Virus record (IMG/VR): IMGVR_UViG_3300032223_002658
Location: 23,472 to 87,471 of that record
Length of the DNA: 64,000 nucleotides
Direction: 5' to 3' (one strand)
Source of the DNA: a virus
The notes beneath the pieces were generated by a model, which saw only the letters and a list, made by a program, of their open reading frames with translations, was not told the origin of the DNA and made no database searches. A program made the position numbers and the translations under genes. This document shows, one piece after another, positions 8,677 through 16,017 of the stretch (its first letter is position 1; every line of letters begins with the position of its first letter).

Positions 8677-10257
8677 ATGACAAAGATCAAGATAAAAAAC
8701 TCCACGACAGCATCTGGAGTGCCAATAAGCGGAAGTTTGTTACGGGGTGAGCTAGCAGTAAATATCACAGATAAACTGCTTTTTGTTGGTGACGCATCAG
8801 GAAATCCAGTACAAATCACAAACCAGGGTGGTGCCGGGGCTGGTGTTTCTTCTTTAACTAGTAACCCTAGCGGAGTTTACGTTTCACAATCAAGTGGCGC
8901 AGTGACTTTAGGTCTTCAGACAAATGTTTTTGTGAGTGGTTCTTTAAGTGCAAGCGGAGTTCTTGATGGTGATCAATCTGCCATAAATGTGTACGCTGCA
9001 CAAGGAACTGGTGGTTATTCTCAATGGATGAAATTTAAAGATTACGGTGGGTATTATTCAAAAATAATGGGTTCTTATGATGGTGCAATGTATTTTCAAA
9101 ACTCAGCCAACACTTGGAATTTTATTCCTAGCGGTGCTGCTGCTCAATCTGTTTCTTTAGATACTTCTGCGCTTACTGGATATATATTTAATAGCGCAAG
9201 TGTTGTGCAAATTGGAAATCAAAACACAACCATCATACTCAATTCCACAGGCGTAATTGCTACTGGAGATTTGCGCGCGAATCACTTTATAGGCGACTTG
9301 GTTGGTGCTGTTGTTAAAGAGTGTAAGTATACCGGAACTGGGACAGTACGAAGAGGAAATCCCATGTATATTACTGGTACTGTTGGTTCCAGCTATGTAA
9401 TAGAAGTGCAGACTGCTCAGGCGAATGATATTAACAAACTAGCCGCTGTTGGTGTGATAGAACAACCGCTTGCGGCAAATGCTACTGGTCATATAATTCT
9501 TAATGGATCATTAAAAGATTTTGATACATCATCATTTAACGTGGGGGATCTATTGTATGTTGGCGCAACTGGATGGATTACAAACATAAGACCAACTGGA
9601 GCGACACAGTTCGTTCAACCAGTTGGTCGTGTAGCAAGATCTCACCCAAATTTTGGTGAAATAATAGTAACAGTTCTTTCTGATGAGCAGCAGAATCCAA
9701 ATACCCTTGCTGCATCTGGAACACTTATACTTGGAACTCCAGATATTGTTACTCCACTTGCTGGCACAGGAACTGTGTTTAACACCAATGCCATTGCTAT
9801 AAATATGGGTGGAGCGGCGTCACAACTTTCATTTGGCGCGGCATCATCAACATCGACTTTTAAAGGCTCAATAAATGCTACGGGTTCAATTTTCAACAAT
9901 GGCCCAATCAATACCACAGGATATGTTTCTGCAGCAAGCGGATATCGTTTCACATCAAGCGCAGTAAACACTCAAACTGGTACTACTTATACTCTGCTAT
10001 CAACAGATGATGGCAGAGTAATAACGATGAGCAATGCAAGCACAATAACCGTAACAGTACCAACAGGATTGAATGTTGGTTTTAATACTACAGTTATTCA
10101 ACTTGGTGCTGGACAAGTAGTATTTGCAACAGGAGCAGGAAGCCCAACTCTTAACAGTTACGGATCTGCCTTGAAAATAACTGGTCAATACGGAGCCGCT
10201 TCAATTATTTCATACGCATCAAACTCATATAATCTAGCTGGAACACTATCAACATGA
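8677..10257 (+). CDS. Tail fibre-like structural protein
   Basis: A 526-residue protein rich in Ser, Thr, Gly and Ala with beta-repeat character. The N terminus (KIKNSTTASGVPISGSLL then RGELAVNITDKLLFVGD) matches the anchor segment found on many phage fibres and Mtd-like tropism proteins. The middle has GTVRRGNPMYITGTVG and a section with NVGDLLYVGATGWIT. The C terminus resembles repeated beta strands (TGTTYTLLSTDDGRVITM, then VFATGAGSPTLNSYGSALK). It is likely a receptor-binding or side fibre. It overlaps the next gene by four bases. Confidence 0.75.
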   Translation: MTKIKIKNSTTASGVPISGSLLRGELAVNITDKLLFVGDASGNPVQITNQGGAGAGVSSLTSNPSGVYVSQSSGAVTLGLQTNVFVSGSLSASGVLDGDQSAINVYAAQGTGGYSQWMKFKDYGGYYSKIMGSYDGAMYFQNSANTWNFIPSGAAAQSVSLDTSALTGYIFNSASVVQIGNQNTTIILNSTGVIATGDLRANHFIGDLVGAVVKECKYTGTGTVRRGNPMYITGTVGSSYVIEVQTAQANDINKLAAVGVIEQPLAANATGHIILNGSLKDFDTSSFNVGDLLYVGATGWITNIRPTGATQFVQPVGRVARSHPNFGEIIVTVLSDEQQNPNTLAASGTLILGTPDIVTPLAGTGTVFNTNAIAINMGGAASQLSFGAASSTSTFKGSINATGSIFNNGPINTTGYVSAASGYRFTSSAVNTQTGTTYTLLSTDDGRVITMSNASTITVTVPTGLNVGFNTTVIQLGAGQVVFATGAGSPTLNSYGSALKITGQYGAASIISYASNSYNLAGTLST

Positions 10258-11207
10258 TATCAATTCCATCTATAAAACCATTTGCTGTTCCATCGTCAAT
10301 GTCAGAAAGTGCGACATTCGGAACTAAAAAATCAACAGGAACTTTTGGTGGGTTAAGTAGCGCTTATATGACATCATCAACAGGTTATTTTAAAGTTGAA
10401 TGGTGGGATGGAACAAGCACGCAATATGGATCTGGAGATCCAAATACAACATATAATATTACTAAATCTGTAGTTGCTCCTTACAATACTTCATCAGAAA
10501 AACTTTTCACGATGTATCCAACTGACTCTTCTGGCAAAAGAAAAGGGTATTTTATAGCTATCTATTTTTCATCCTTAGGTAATTGTCCCGTTTCATCTTC
10601 TGATGTTACAAAATGCAGACGTTTAAATACTCTCACACTTGTTGGACCACTCACATCATATACTCACAATCCAAACTTACAATACTTAACAATATCAAAT
10701 AGCTCTTTAACATCTTTGTCATTTTCAAAGGATACAGTTTTAGACGGCCTTATATTTGTAAGTAATAGTTCTGCGACAAACGTAAATTTAGCGAATTGTC
10801 CAGTGCTTACAAGCGTAGATCTTTCAAGTAATTCATCACTAACATCAATTTCTAATATAACATCTTGCACATATCTTTATTCTTTCATATGCTCTGGAAG
10901 CACAGGAATAACATCACTTTCATTCTCTGGTTTAATGTATTTAGTATGGATAAATGTAAGTAGCTGTGCTCTTACTTCTATCAGAGCAGCAGGATGTAAT
11001 CTTTATTTGTTATCAAATAATACATATTCATCGTGGTTTGGTGGGGCTTGGTTGAGTGCAAATTCTTTAAATGCTGCAGCACTTAATCAATTTTACACAG
11101 ATATTGGCCCAGCAAATGGAATAATACGTGTTGATGGAAATCCTGGAACCACATCAGATACTCCAACAATAGCAACAGGAAAAGGTTATACTGTCCTAGG
11201 AACTTGA
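10254..11207 (+). CDS. Leucine-rich-repeat-like surface protein
   Basis: A 317-residue protein. After a virion-like N-terminal domain with YFKVEWWDGTSTQYGSG, residues of about 130-250 are irregular repeats of roughly 20-23 residues of the form xLxxLxLSxNSxLTSLxx, for example LTSVDLSSNSSLTSIS. The tail (LNAAALNQFYTDI ... RVDGNPGTTSDTPTIATGKG) is the closing pattern seen in phage and bacterial LRR surface proteins. It likely mediates recognition, perhaps of the host surface, alongside the fibre. ATGA overlaps with the upstream gene show co-translation. Confidence 0.7.
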   Translation: MISIPSIKPFAVPSSMSESATFGTKKSTGTFGGLSSAYMTSSTGYFKVEWWDGTSTQYGSGDPNTTYNITKSVVAPYNTSSEKLFTMYPTDSSGKRKGYFIAIYFSSLGNCPVSSSDVTKCRRLNTLTLVGPLTSYTHNPNLQYLTISNSSLTSLSFSKDTVLDGLIFVSNSSATNVNLANCPVLTSVDLSSNSSLTSISNITSCTYLYSFICSGSTGITSLSFSGLMYLVWINVSSCALTSIRAAGCNLYLLSNNTYSSWFGGAWLSANSLNAAALNQFYTDIGPANGIIRVDGNPGTTSDTPTIATGKGYTVLGT

Positions 11208-11208
11208 A

Positions 11209-11859
11209 ATGCCATTATACTTCAAAACACCAAACTATAGCATAGCGTTTATACCAAAAGTAGGATGCTCGTCATTATCATTTGCTGTCATTAAATCTTT
11301 TCAATCATATGAATCAGATTTAATAGACAATGCTCATCTTCCAGATGGATCAACAGCAGAACAAATGATGTGGCAATGCTTAGTTGAACGAGAAAAATGG
11401 CCGTCAAAACAAATATTGGCTTTTGTCAGAGATCCAATAGAGCGATTCAAATCCGCAATGGCGCAAGTCAATCTTTCCGATGTAGATGGAACAATTAATT
11501 CAATACTAAATGATGAAAAAATAGAATGTGGAAAAAATGTTAAAAGGTTAATTTCTCTTAAGAATAATGGACATTTTAAACCGCAAATAATGTGGGTTGA
11601 TGAAACAACAAAGTTGTATCGATTTCCAGATCATATCAGCGAACTTTTTCAAGAGGCTGGAATGACGCAACAAATGCCATTAATAAATCAGAGTTCATTT
11701 CCAAAACCACAGTTAACATTTGAACAAATAATTAAGCTTCAGGACATTTATGCAGAAGATATAACTCTTTATAACTCAATAACATCTCCAGGAATAATAA
11801 CTGGAATGGTATCAGCAAATAGGCCTCAAAAACCAGAGGTCGTAATTGAAGAAGTGTGA
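11209..11859 (+). CDS. Sulfotransferase-like P-loop protein
   Basis: A 216-residue protein. The N terminus has YSIAFIPKVGCSSLSFAVIK, a close match to the 5'-phosphosulfate binding loop of PAPS-dependent sulfotransferases. AFVRDPIERFKSAMAQV near residue 80 is the 3'-phosphate binding site. Sulfotransferases move sulfate from PAPS to sugars or proteins. The remaining half shows KPQIMWVDETTKLYRFPDH, also typical of carbohydrate sulfotransferases. It starts two bases after the LRR gene, so it probably acts on fibre or host glycans. The substrate is unknown. Confidence 0.75.
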   Translation: MPLYFKTPNYSIAFIPKVGCSSLSFAVIKSFQSYESDLIDNAHLPDGSTAEQMMWQCLVEREKWPSKQILAFVRDPIERFKSAMAQVNLSDVDGTINSILNDEKIECGKNVKRLISLKNNGHFKPQIMWVDETTKLYRFPDHISELFQEAGMTQQMPLINQSSFPKPQLTFEQIIKLQDIYAEDITLYNSITSPGIITGMVSANRPQKPEVVIEEV

Positions 11860-11880
11860 TTTTCGCCTGGATAAAACAAT

Positions 11881-11888
11881 GTGTATTA
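11881..11888 (+). promoter_or_regulatory. GTGTATTA motif upstream of 11896
   Basis: GTGTATTA ends seven bases before the ATG at 11896, with no clear ribosome binding site in between. Confidence 0.5.
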
Positions 11889-11895
11889 ATTACAT

Positions 11896-12261
11896 ATGGC
11901 AGGATTATTCGATATCTTCAAAAACAAACTAAACCTTGCGGTTGCTCAAGGTACGATGGAAGATACACAAAAAAACATCGATAATCAGGAGCCTACAACT
12001 CCAGAGGAAGATTTATCAGACGGTATGAGTGAAGGTGTGAATGATGAAACCAGTTATAGTGGAATAGAACCAGGCGATATGGTTCAAAACACAAATACTG
12101 AATGTATGCATCATGGTAGCGAGGGGGTAGTTTTGAAAGTAGAATCACTACCAAATAACACAGGATACGTCATCCATTATCAAGTAACAAACAGTGGCCC
12201 AACTTATTCTCCGGGCGACATTTTAACAAAAACTGAAGATCAATTAGGTAAAATATCATGA
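11896..12261 (+). CDS. Hypothetical protein with a beta-barrel-like C-terminal domain
   Basis: A 121-residue protein. The first 35 residues are helical (MAGLFDIFKNKLNLAVAQG), followed by an acidic linker. From about residue 55 it has GDMVQNTNTECMHHGSEGVV and YVIHYQVTNSGPTYSPGDIL. The next gene repeats this pattern (GDTVINT ... VVSV ... YIV), which resembles SH3/KOW-like small barrels. Function unknown. The N-terminal segment is similar in style to the tag seen on other proteins here. Confidence 0.7.
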   Translation: MAGLFDIFKNKLNLAVAQGTMEDTQKNIDNQEPTTPEEDLSDGMSEGVNDETSYSGIEPGDMVQNTNTECMHHGSEGVVLKVESLPNNTGYVIHYQVTNSGPTYSPGDILTKTEDQLGKIS

Positions 12262-12512
12262 CACCAGATAATTCATCGTACTCAAGTGGTTCATCAAACT
12301 CTTACAGCTCATCAGGCTTTGCAATTGGTGATACAGTAATAAACACAATGGATGGTTCACCAAATATCGGTACATGGGGGAAAGTTGTATCAGTAACTGG
12401 TACTGGTTCTAACACTGTAATCGGCTATATTGTTGGTAACTCAGAGTACCCATATCAAACAGGTTGGACTGTTTACGATCTTGCTACAAATCTTGAGCTT
12501 CATGATGCTTGA
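12258..12512 (+). CDS. Small beta-barrel-like protein, paralogue-like of the preceding gene's domain
   Basis: An 84-residue protein. After a Ser-rich N terminus it shows AIGDTVINTMDGSPNIGTWG, VVSVTGTGSNTVIGYIVGN and a closing GWTVYDLATNLELHD. This matches the domain at the end of the protein at 11896-12261, so the two look like a tandem duplication. The start overlaps the upstream stop (ATGA). No enzymatic motif. Confidence 0.7.
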   Translation: MTPDNSSYSSGSSNSYSSSGFAIGDTVINTMDGSPNIGTWGKVVSVTGTGSNTVIGYIVGNSEYPYQTGWTVYDLATNLELHDA

Positions 12513-12885
12513 AGATATAGATAAGATTTTTGCTGATGAACAAGCTATCGCCGTGACACATAACGGAAAGAGTGTTACTTTAAATAAACCACACAGAATT
12601 GGAAAAGGCGAGCCTGGATACGGAAAAAAGAAATTTGCTGTTTATGTAAAGAATGATAGTGGAAACGTTGTGCGTGTAACGTTTGGTGATCCAAACATGG
12701 AAATAAAGCGAGACAATCCGCAAAGACGAAAAAACTACAGATCTCGTCATGGATGCGATAAGCCGGGGCCAAAGTGGAAAGCCAACTATTGGTCTTGCAA
12801 AATGTGGGAAGCAAAGAAGTCTGTTACAGACTACACAAGCAGCCAGTTATTTGATGTTTTTTTAAAAGCTTTGAATAAAGACTAA
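12502..12885 (+). CDS. Conserved phage protein with an FGDPNM ... WSCKMW domain
   Basis: The frame opens at 12430, but MMLEDIDKIF at 12502 is the natural start because it overlaps the previous stop and lacks the implausible N-terminal extension (127 residues). The core FGDPNMEIKRDNPQRRKNYRSR followed by HGCDKPGPKWKANYWSCKMW is a module I recognise from large-phage capsid or prohead-associated proteins; family name unknown to me. The cysteine/tryptophan end suggests a compact metal- or disulfide-stabilised fold. Confidence 0.75.
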   Translation: MMLEDIDKIFADEQAIAVTHNGKSVTLNKPHRIGKGEPGYGKKKFAVYVKNDSGNVVRVTFGDPNMEIKRDNPQRRKNYRSRHGCDKPGPKWKANYWSCKMWEAKKSVTDYTSSQLFDVFLKALNKD

Positions 12886-13679
12886 GCATTATTTTGGTTG
12901 TTGTCTGCTGGCTGGTTTTCTTTTAGCCATACGCCAAGAGCAATAATCATTGCAGCTATTACACCAGCTGGAACACCAATTGATGCTCCAATTCCAGTTA
13001 AATCAAGCGCCCCAGAACCTATGGCAAGAGCAGCGCCAATTGTTATTATTGATGCAGCGCCAAGACCAACAAGCCATCTCACAAGATTCTCATTTGCGCC
13101 ATTTGCCATAGCCCATACTCTAATTGCAGCATTTTGAGAGCCAGCTTTGAGATAAAGTGCAGCTATTGCTATTAGCCCATCTTTTGTTGTATTTTTCAAC
13201 ATTTGTTCAAGCTCATCAATAGTTAGACCTAAATTATCAGAAAGAGTTTTAAGAACTTTCTTTGTGTCTGGCAAATCAAGAAATTTTGCTCTGCAATCTT
13301 CATCAAGTTTACCGATTAAATCTTTGAAAATTTCAAGTAAAGCAATTCCTTGATCTTCTGATTTAACGGATTTAATTTTTTGTATATTCTTTGCTAAAAT
13401 TTCAAGGGCTTTTTTAGCACATAAATCAGATGGATCGCTTTTTGCTTTATTGATAAGATATTTAACAAGAACTATTGTTGCTGTTATAATAAGACTTGGT
13501 ACTAAAGAAAGTAGAATTTGCGGTATCCAAGAGTAATCGATTGGTACTTGCTCTTCTACATCTGTATTTTGTTGCCAATCGGTTTGTGACACATCTTTTT
13601 GTGATATATCCTGCAGTTTTGTTGGCTCAAGCTTTGCTTGTACAATGTGAATTAAAAGATGTTTTTCAAAATTATTCAT
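12882..13679 (-). CDS. Hydrophobic Ala/Gly-rich protein (membrane or ejection candidate) A
   Basis: The open frame reaches 13706, but ATG 13679 gives MNNFEKHLLIHIVQAKLEP and follows the upstream stop by four bases (265 residues). An internal hydrophobic segment (IPQILLSLVPSLIITATIVL) lies near residue 55. A C-terminal pair of hydrophobic segments follows LVRWLVGLGAASIITIGAA. The middle is helical with regulated spacing of Lys/Glu. It is one of three consecutive genes of this design, unlike any family I know. It could be a membrane or channel-forming virion protein. Confidence 0.7.
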   Translation of the reverse strand: MNNFEKHLLIHIVQAKLEPTKLQDISQKDVSQTDWQQNTDVEEQVPIDYSWIPQILLSLVPSLIITATIVLVKYLINKAKSDPSDLCAKKALEILAKNIQKIKSVKSEDQGIALLEIFKDLIGKLDEDCRAKFLDLPDTKKVLKTLSDNLGLTIDELEQMLKNTTKDGLIAIAALYLKAGSQNAAIRVWAMANGANENLVRWLVGLGAASIITIGAALAIGSGALDLTGIGASIGVPAGVIAAMIIALGVWLKENQPADNNQNNA

Positions 13680-13683
13680 TTTA

Positions 13684-14544
13684 TTAACCAACAGGAATGT
13701 ATCCATTCTTGGCTAGCCATTGTAAAAGTTCACCAAGAGATTTAGCGGTTCTTACGGCACCCACTATAGCAGCAACAATTCCACCGATTCCAGTACCAAA
13801 ACCAACAATTAAAGCCCCAATTGCAAAAATTGCTTGTGCAGTATTTAGCAAAGCGTTTAGATCTTCAAAAAATTCTTTTTCTCTGGCTTCTAGTAAAATT
13901 GTTGCTGTTATATATATTCCGGCGTACTCTGCATTGGTAGAATCAAGAGCATTTAATCTTTTGTAAACAGCAACAAGAAGACCAAGACCGTCTGGATCAT
14001 AAGCAATGTTATCACCTAGCGCTTGACCAACCGCTTCAATAAAAGCTTTATCTTGCGCTTGTAATCTATCACCAAGTGCCCTTATTAGCTTTCTTCTAAA
14101 TTCTGGATCTGATCCATATTCTTTAAGACATGGAAAAAGATCAATTACACTCCCTATTTCTCTTGGTTGAAATAGTGATTCCATAGCAGCAATGGCCGCG
14201 GAAATAGATCTTGTCTTCCCTGAATTTTTTGCTTCTATAAGTGCTTCAGTTGCCTTAACTAATTGTCTTACGAAATCACGACCGCTTTTAGACTCTATTA
14301 CTTTTCTTATACATTCAATTTCTTTAGCTGCGCCAGCGCCAAATGCTCTTACAAAAGCAGCAAAAAAACCTAATATTGCCTGCTGATCCTGTGGTTCATT
14401 TGCATCATAGTTTAGTTTTGGTTGAACTTTAGTGTCTTCTTGAACTGGAACTGGAACACCTTCTAAATCTGTCATATGCATTGGTTGTAAAGAAGTTTTT
14501 GCTTTAAGTATATGCCGCAATATTATGATGTTTTTGTTATTCAT
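13684..14544 (-). CDS. Hydrophobic Ala/Gly-rich protein B
   Basis: A 286-residue protein. The N-terminal segment (MNNKNIIILRHILKAKTSLQ) resembles that of neighbour A. A Pro/Gln linker is followed by a long helical core (residues 60-240) with many Ala, Leu, Glu and Arg. The C-terminal 50 residues are strongly hydrophobic and glycine-rich (AIFAIGALIVGFGTGIGGIV) and end WLAKNGYIPVG. No known domain. ATGA overlap with gene C upstream shows co-translation. Confidence 0.7.
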   Translation of the reverse strand: MNNKNIIILRHILKAKTSLQPMHMTDLEGVPVPVQEDTKVQPKLNYDANEPQDQQAILGFFAAFVRAFGAGAAKEIECIRKVIESKSGRDFVRQLVKATEALIEAKNSGKTRSISAAIAAMESLFQPREIGSVIDLFPCLKEYGSDPEFRRKLIRALGDRLQAQDKAFIEAVGQALGDNIAYDPDGLGLLVAVYKRLNALDSTNAEYAGIYITATILLEAREKEFFEDLNALLNTAQAIFAIGALIVGFGTGIGGIVAAIVGAVRTAKSLGELLQWLAKNGYIPVG

Positions 14545-15497
14545 TGTGGAACCAATTGAACGTTTGGGAAAAGTTTTTGAAGAGCTTGTATGACAGCGGC
14601 CAATGTTCCTGCTGCTGCTTCACCAGCTAAGCCTATAGCTGTTATTGCTGAAGTCAATGCGGATATTGCCGCACTTATTGCTGTGGCTGCGCCTGCAGCT
14701 ACACCGCCAACGACAGCTATGGCAGCAATCGCTATTGCAATTGCTCCACTTAAAGCAACCATTTGTGTGTCTGACATTCCTGAAAGAGCATCAACAGACT
14801 GATCTTTTATATATTCAACAATTATTTTTGCTGCAGCAGATGGATCTGTATATAATACATTTTTTGCCATTTCAATCAGAATGTCACTGAATGATAAAGA
14901 CTGACTTGATTCCATGAGTGCGTCTATTGAATTTAAAATTCCTTCACTAACAAAGGTGTTAGGAAGATTAAAGGCATTTCCAAATTGAGCGACAAATAAA
15001 CCGGCCATCAATGCCATAGCCGCTTTTTTAATACAGGCCATATGTGACTCAGGAATTTGAAAAGGATATTTTTGAACTACTTTCTTTTTCAATTCAAGAT
15101 TATAAGTAATATCTTTTATGCTATTTATTCCTGTGGAAGTATCGGTTGGCGTTACTGGTTTAAACCAAGAAATTATTTCTTTAAAAAAATCTTTTACTTT
15201 TTCAAGAATGGTTATATCTAGAGTATTTAGGCATGGAATTTTTGTTTTTAACCATTTAAGAATAACGGTTAATGTAGTGCCTCCCACAACAGTTATACCA
15301 ATATCAAGTATAATTTGAGAGAACCATTCAGCGGGATCTTTAATTTTATCTAGAGTTCTTTCAACAATCCCAGGCTTATTTTCAGATATTGATGGATTTG
15401 TTTGTAAATAATTCAATTCAGCATCTTTTAATGCTATAGCATTCATTGTTTTTATGAATACTCTATCCTGATATCTTACTTCATGCATATACCGCAT
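14541..15497 (-). CDS. Hydrophobic Ala/Gly-rich protein C
   Basis: A 318-residue protein and the first gene of a three-gene unit. The start at 15497 (MRYMHEVRYQ) lies six bases after an AGTGTATTA motif. It has a hydrophobic segment (WFSQIILDIGITVVGGTTLT) near residue 70, a second near residue 180 and a C-terminal Ala/Ile-rich run (MVALSGAIAIAIAAIAVVGG onward) of about 65 residues. Membrane insertion is likely. The three proteins resemble each other in layout rather than sequence. Role unknown. Confidence 0.72.
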   Translation of the reverse strand: MRYMHEVRYQDRVFIKTMNAIALKDAELNYLQTNPSISENKPGIVERTLDKIKDPAEWFSQIILDIGITVVGGTTLTVILKWLKTKIPCLNTLDITILEKVKDFFKEIISWFKPVTPTDTSTGINSIKDITYNLELKKKVVQKYPFQIPESHMACIKKAAMALMAGLFVAQFGNAFNLPNTFVSEGILNSIDALMESSQSLSFSDILIEMAKNVLYTDPSAAAKIIVEYIKDQSVDALSGMSDTQMVALSGAIAIAIAAIAVVGGVAAGAATAISAAISALTSAITAIGLAGEAAAGTLAAVIQALQKLFPNVQLVPQ

Positions 15498-15503
15498 AAT
15501 TTA

Positions 15504-15511
15504 TAATACAC
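15504..15511 (-). promoter_or_regulatory. AGTGTATTA motif upstream of hydrophobic protein C
   Basis: GTGTATTA on the minus strand ends six bases before the ATG at 15497, again too close for a normal Shine-Dalgarno leader. Confidence 0.5.
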
Positions 15512-15735
15512 TAATCTTGTAGCACAAATAACTTCTTTTTATAGTGCGCATGCTTTGCATACTTGAGTATATCTATTAAAGCATCAATATCACTTATGGT
15601 AAATATTGATACGGTGTTTTTATCTTGAACTATTTCTATAGCGTGTTCTTTTTCAATGATTGAAATAGTTTTTAGTTGATGAACAGCCATTTCTTTGCCA
15701 TGATGCTGATTTTTTTGTTCACTCGTCTTTTTCAT
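15511..15735 (-). CDS. Small hypothetical protein
   Basis: A 74-residue protein. The frame opens at a TTG at 15741; the ATG at 15735 (MKKTSEQKNQHHGK) is preferred. It overlaps the upstream gene by 17 bases. The second half (ISDIDALIDILKYAKHAH) looks like a small alpha/beta domain with IEIVQDKNTVSIFT strands. No family known. Confidence 0.6.
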   Translation of the reverse strand: MKKTSEQKNQHHGKEMAVHQLKTISIIEKEHAIEIVQDKNTVSIFTISDIDALIDILKYAKHAHYKKKLFVLQD

Positions 15736-15910
15736 CGTCAAGGTAGTTTATCTCTATGCCCTCTACCTTTGTATATGTTTTTGCGTAATCAATAGATCTA
15801 TTCCACAAATCTCTATCTATTTCCTTGACGTACTCAGCAAATTTTAAACCAAATATAATCATGGCTTTTGCTAAGCGAGGGTCCATGTCTCTGATATCAA
15901 TATCTTCCAT
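15719..15910 (-). CDS. Small hypothetical acidic protein
   Basis: The frame opens at 15934 inside a hairpin, but ATG 15910 has a perfect AAGGAG five bases upstream, so this is the start (63 residues). The product begins MEDIDIRDMDPRLAKAMIIF and is acidic at both ends. A hairpin plus T tract lies directly in front of the ribosome binding site. Function unknown. Confidence 0.7.
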   Translation of the reverse strand: MEDIDIRDMDPRLAKAMIIFGLKFAEYVKEIDRDLWNRSIDYAKTYTKVEGIEINYLDDEKDE

Positions 15911-15920
15911 AACACTCCTT

Positions 15921-15955
15921 AAAAAGCCCACCATGACATTTAAGACATGATGGGC
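15921..15955 (-). terminator. Intrinsic terminator or attenuator in front of 15910
   Basis: On the minus strand GCCCATCATG ... CATGGTGGGC forms a ten-base-pair stem with one wobble and is followed by TTTTT. The T run touches the AAGGAG of the next gene. It would end transcripts from the polymerase gene and could also act as an attenuator for the gene below it. Confidence 0.6.
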
Positions 15956-15973
15956 AACTACGCGTAACTCAGA

Positions 15974-15990
15974 CGGGCCTAAGATGCCCG
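15974..15990 (-). repeat. Upstream small hairpin in the same leader
   Basis: The stem CGGGC / GCCCG with a seven-base loop precedes the terminator stem. Its GGGC arm could also pair with the GCCC arm of the terminator, giving alternative folds. Confidence 0.4.
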
Positions 15991-16008
15991 AATAGCGTAA
16001 TCACCAAT

Positions 16009-16016
16009 ATATACAC
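16009..16016 (-). promoter_or_regulatory. AGTGTATA motif upstream of the leader
   Basis: GTGTATAT on the minus strand lies about 100 bases before the 15910 start, just beyond the stop of the polymerase palm gene. It would produce a structured leader holding both hairpins. Confidence 0.4.
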
Positions 16017-16017
16017 T

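Noticed and set aside
12430-12501. N-terminal extension of the gene at 12502
   Set aside because: It overlaps the previous gene's coding end and has an unnatural composition; an ATG in an overlap at 12502 fits better.
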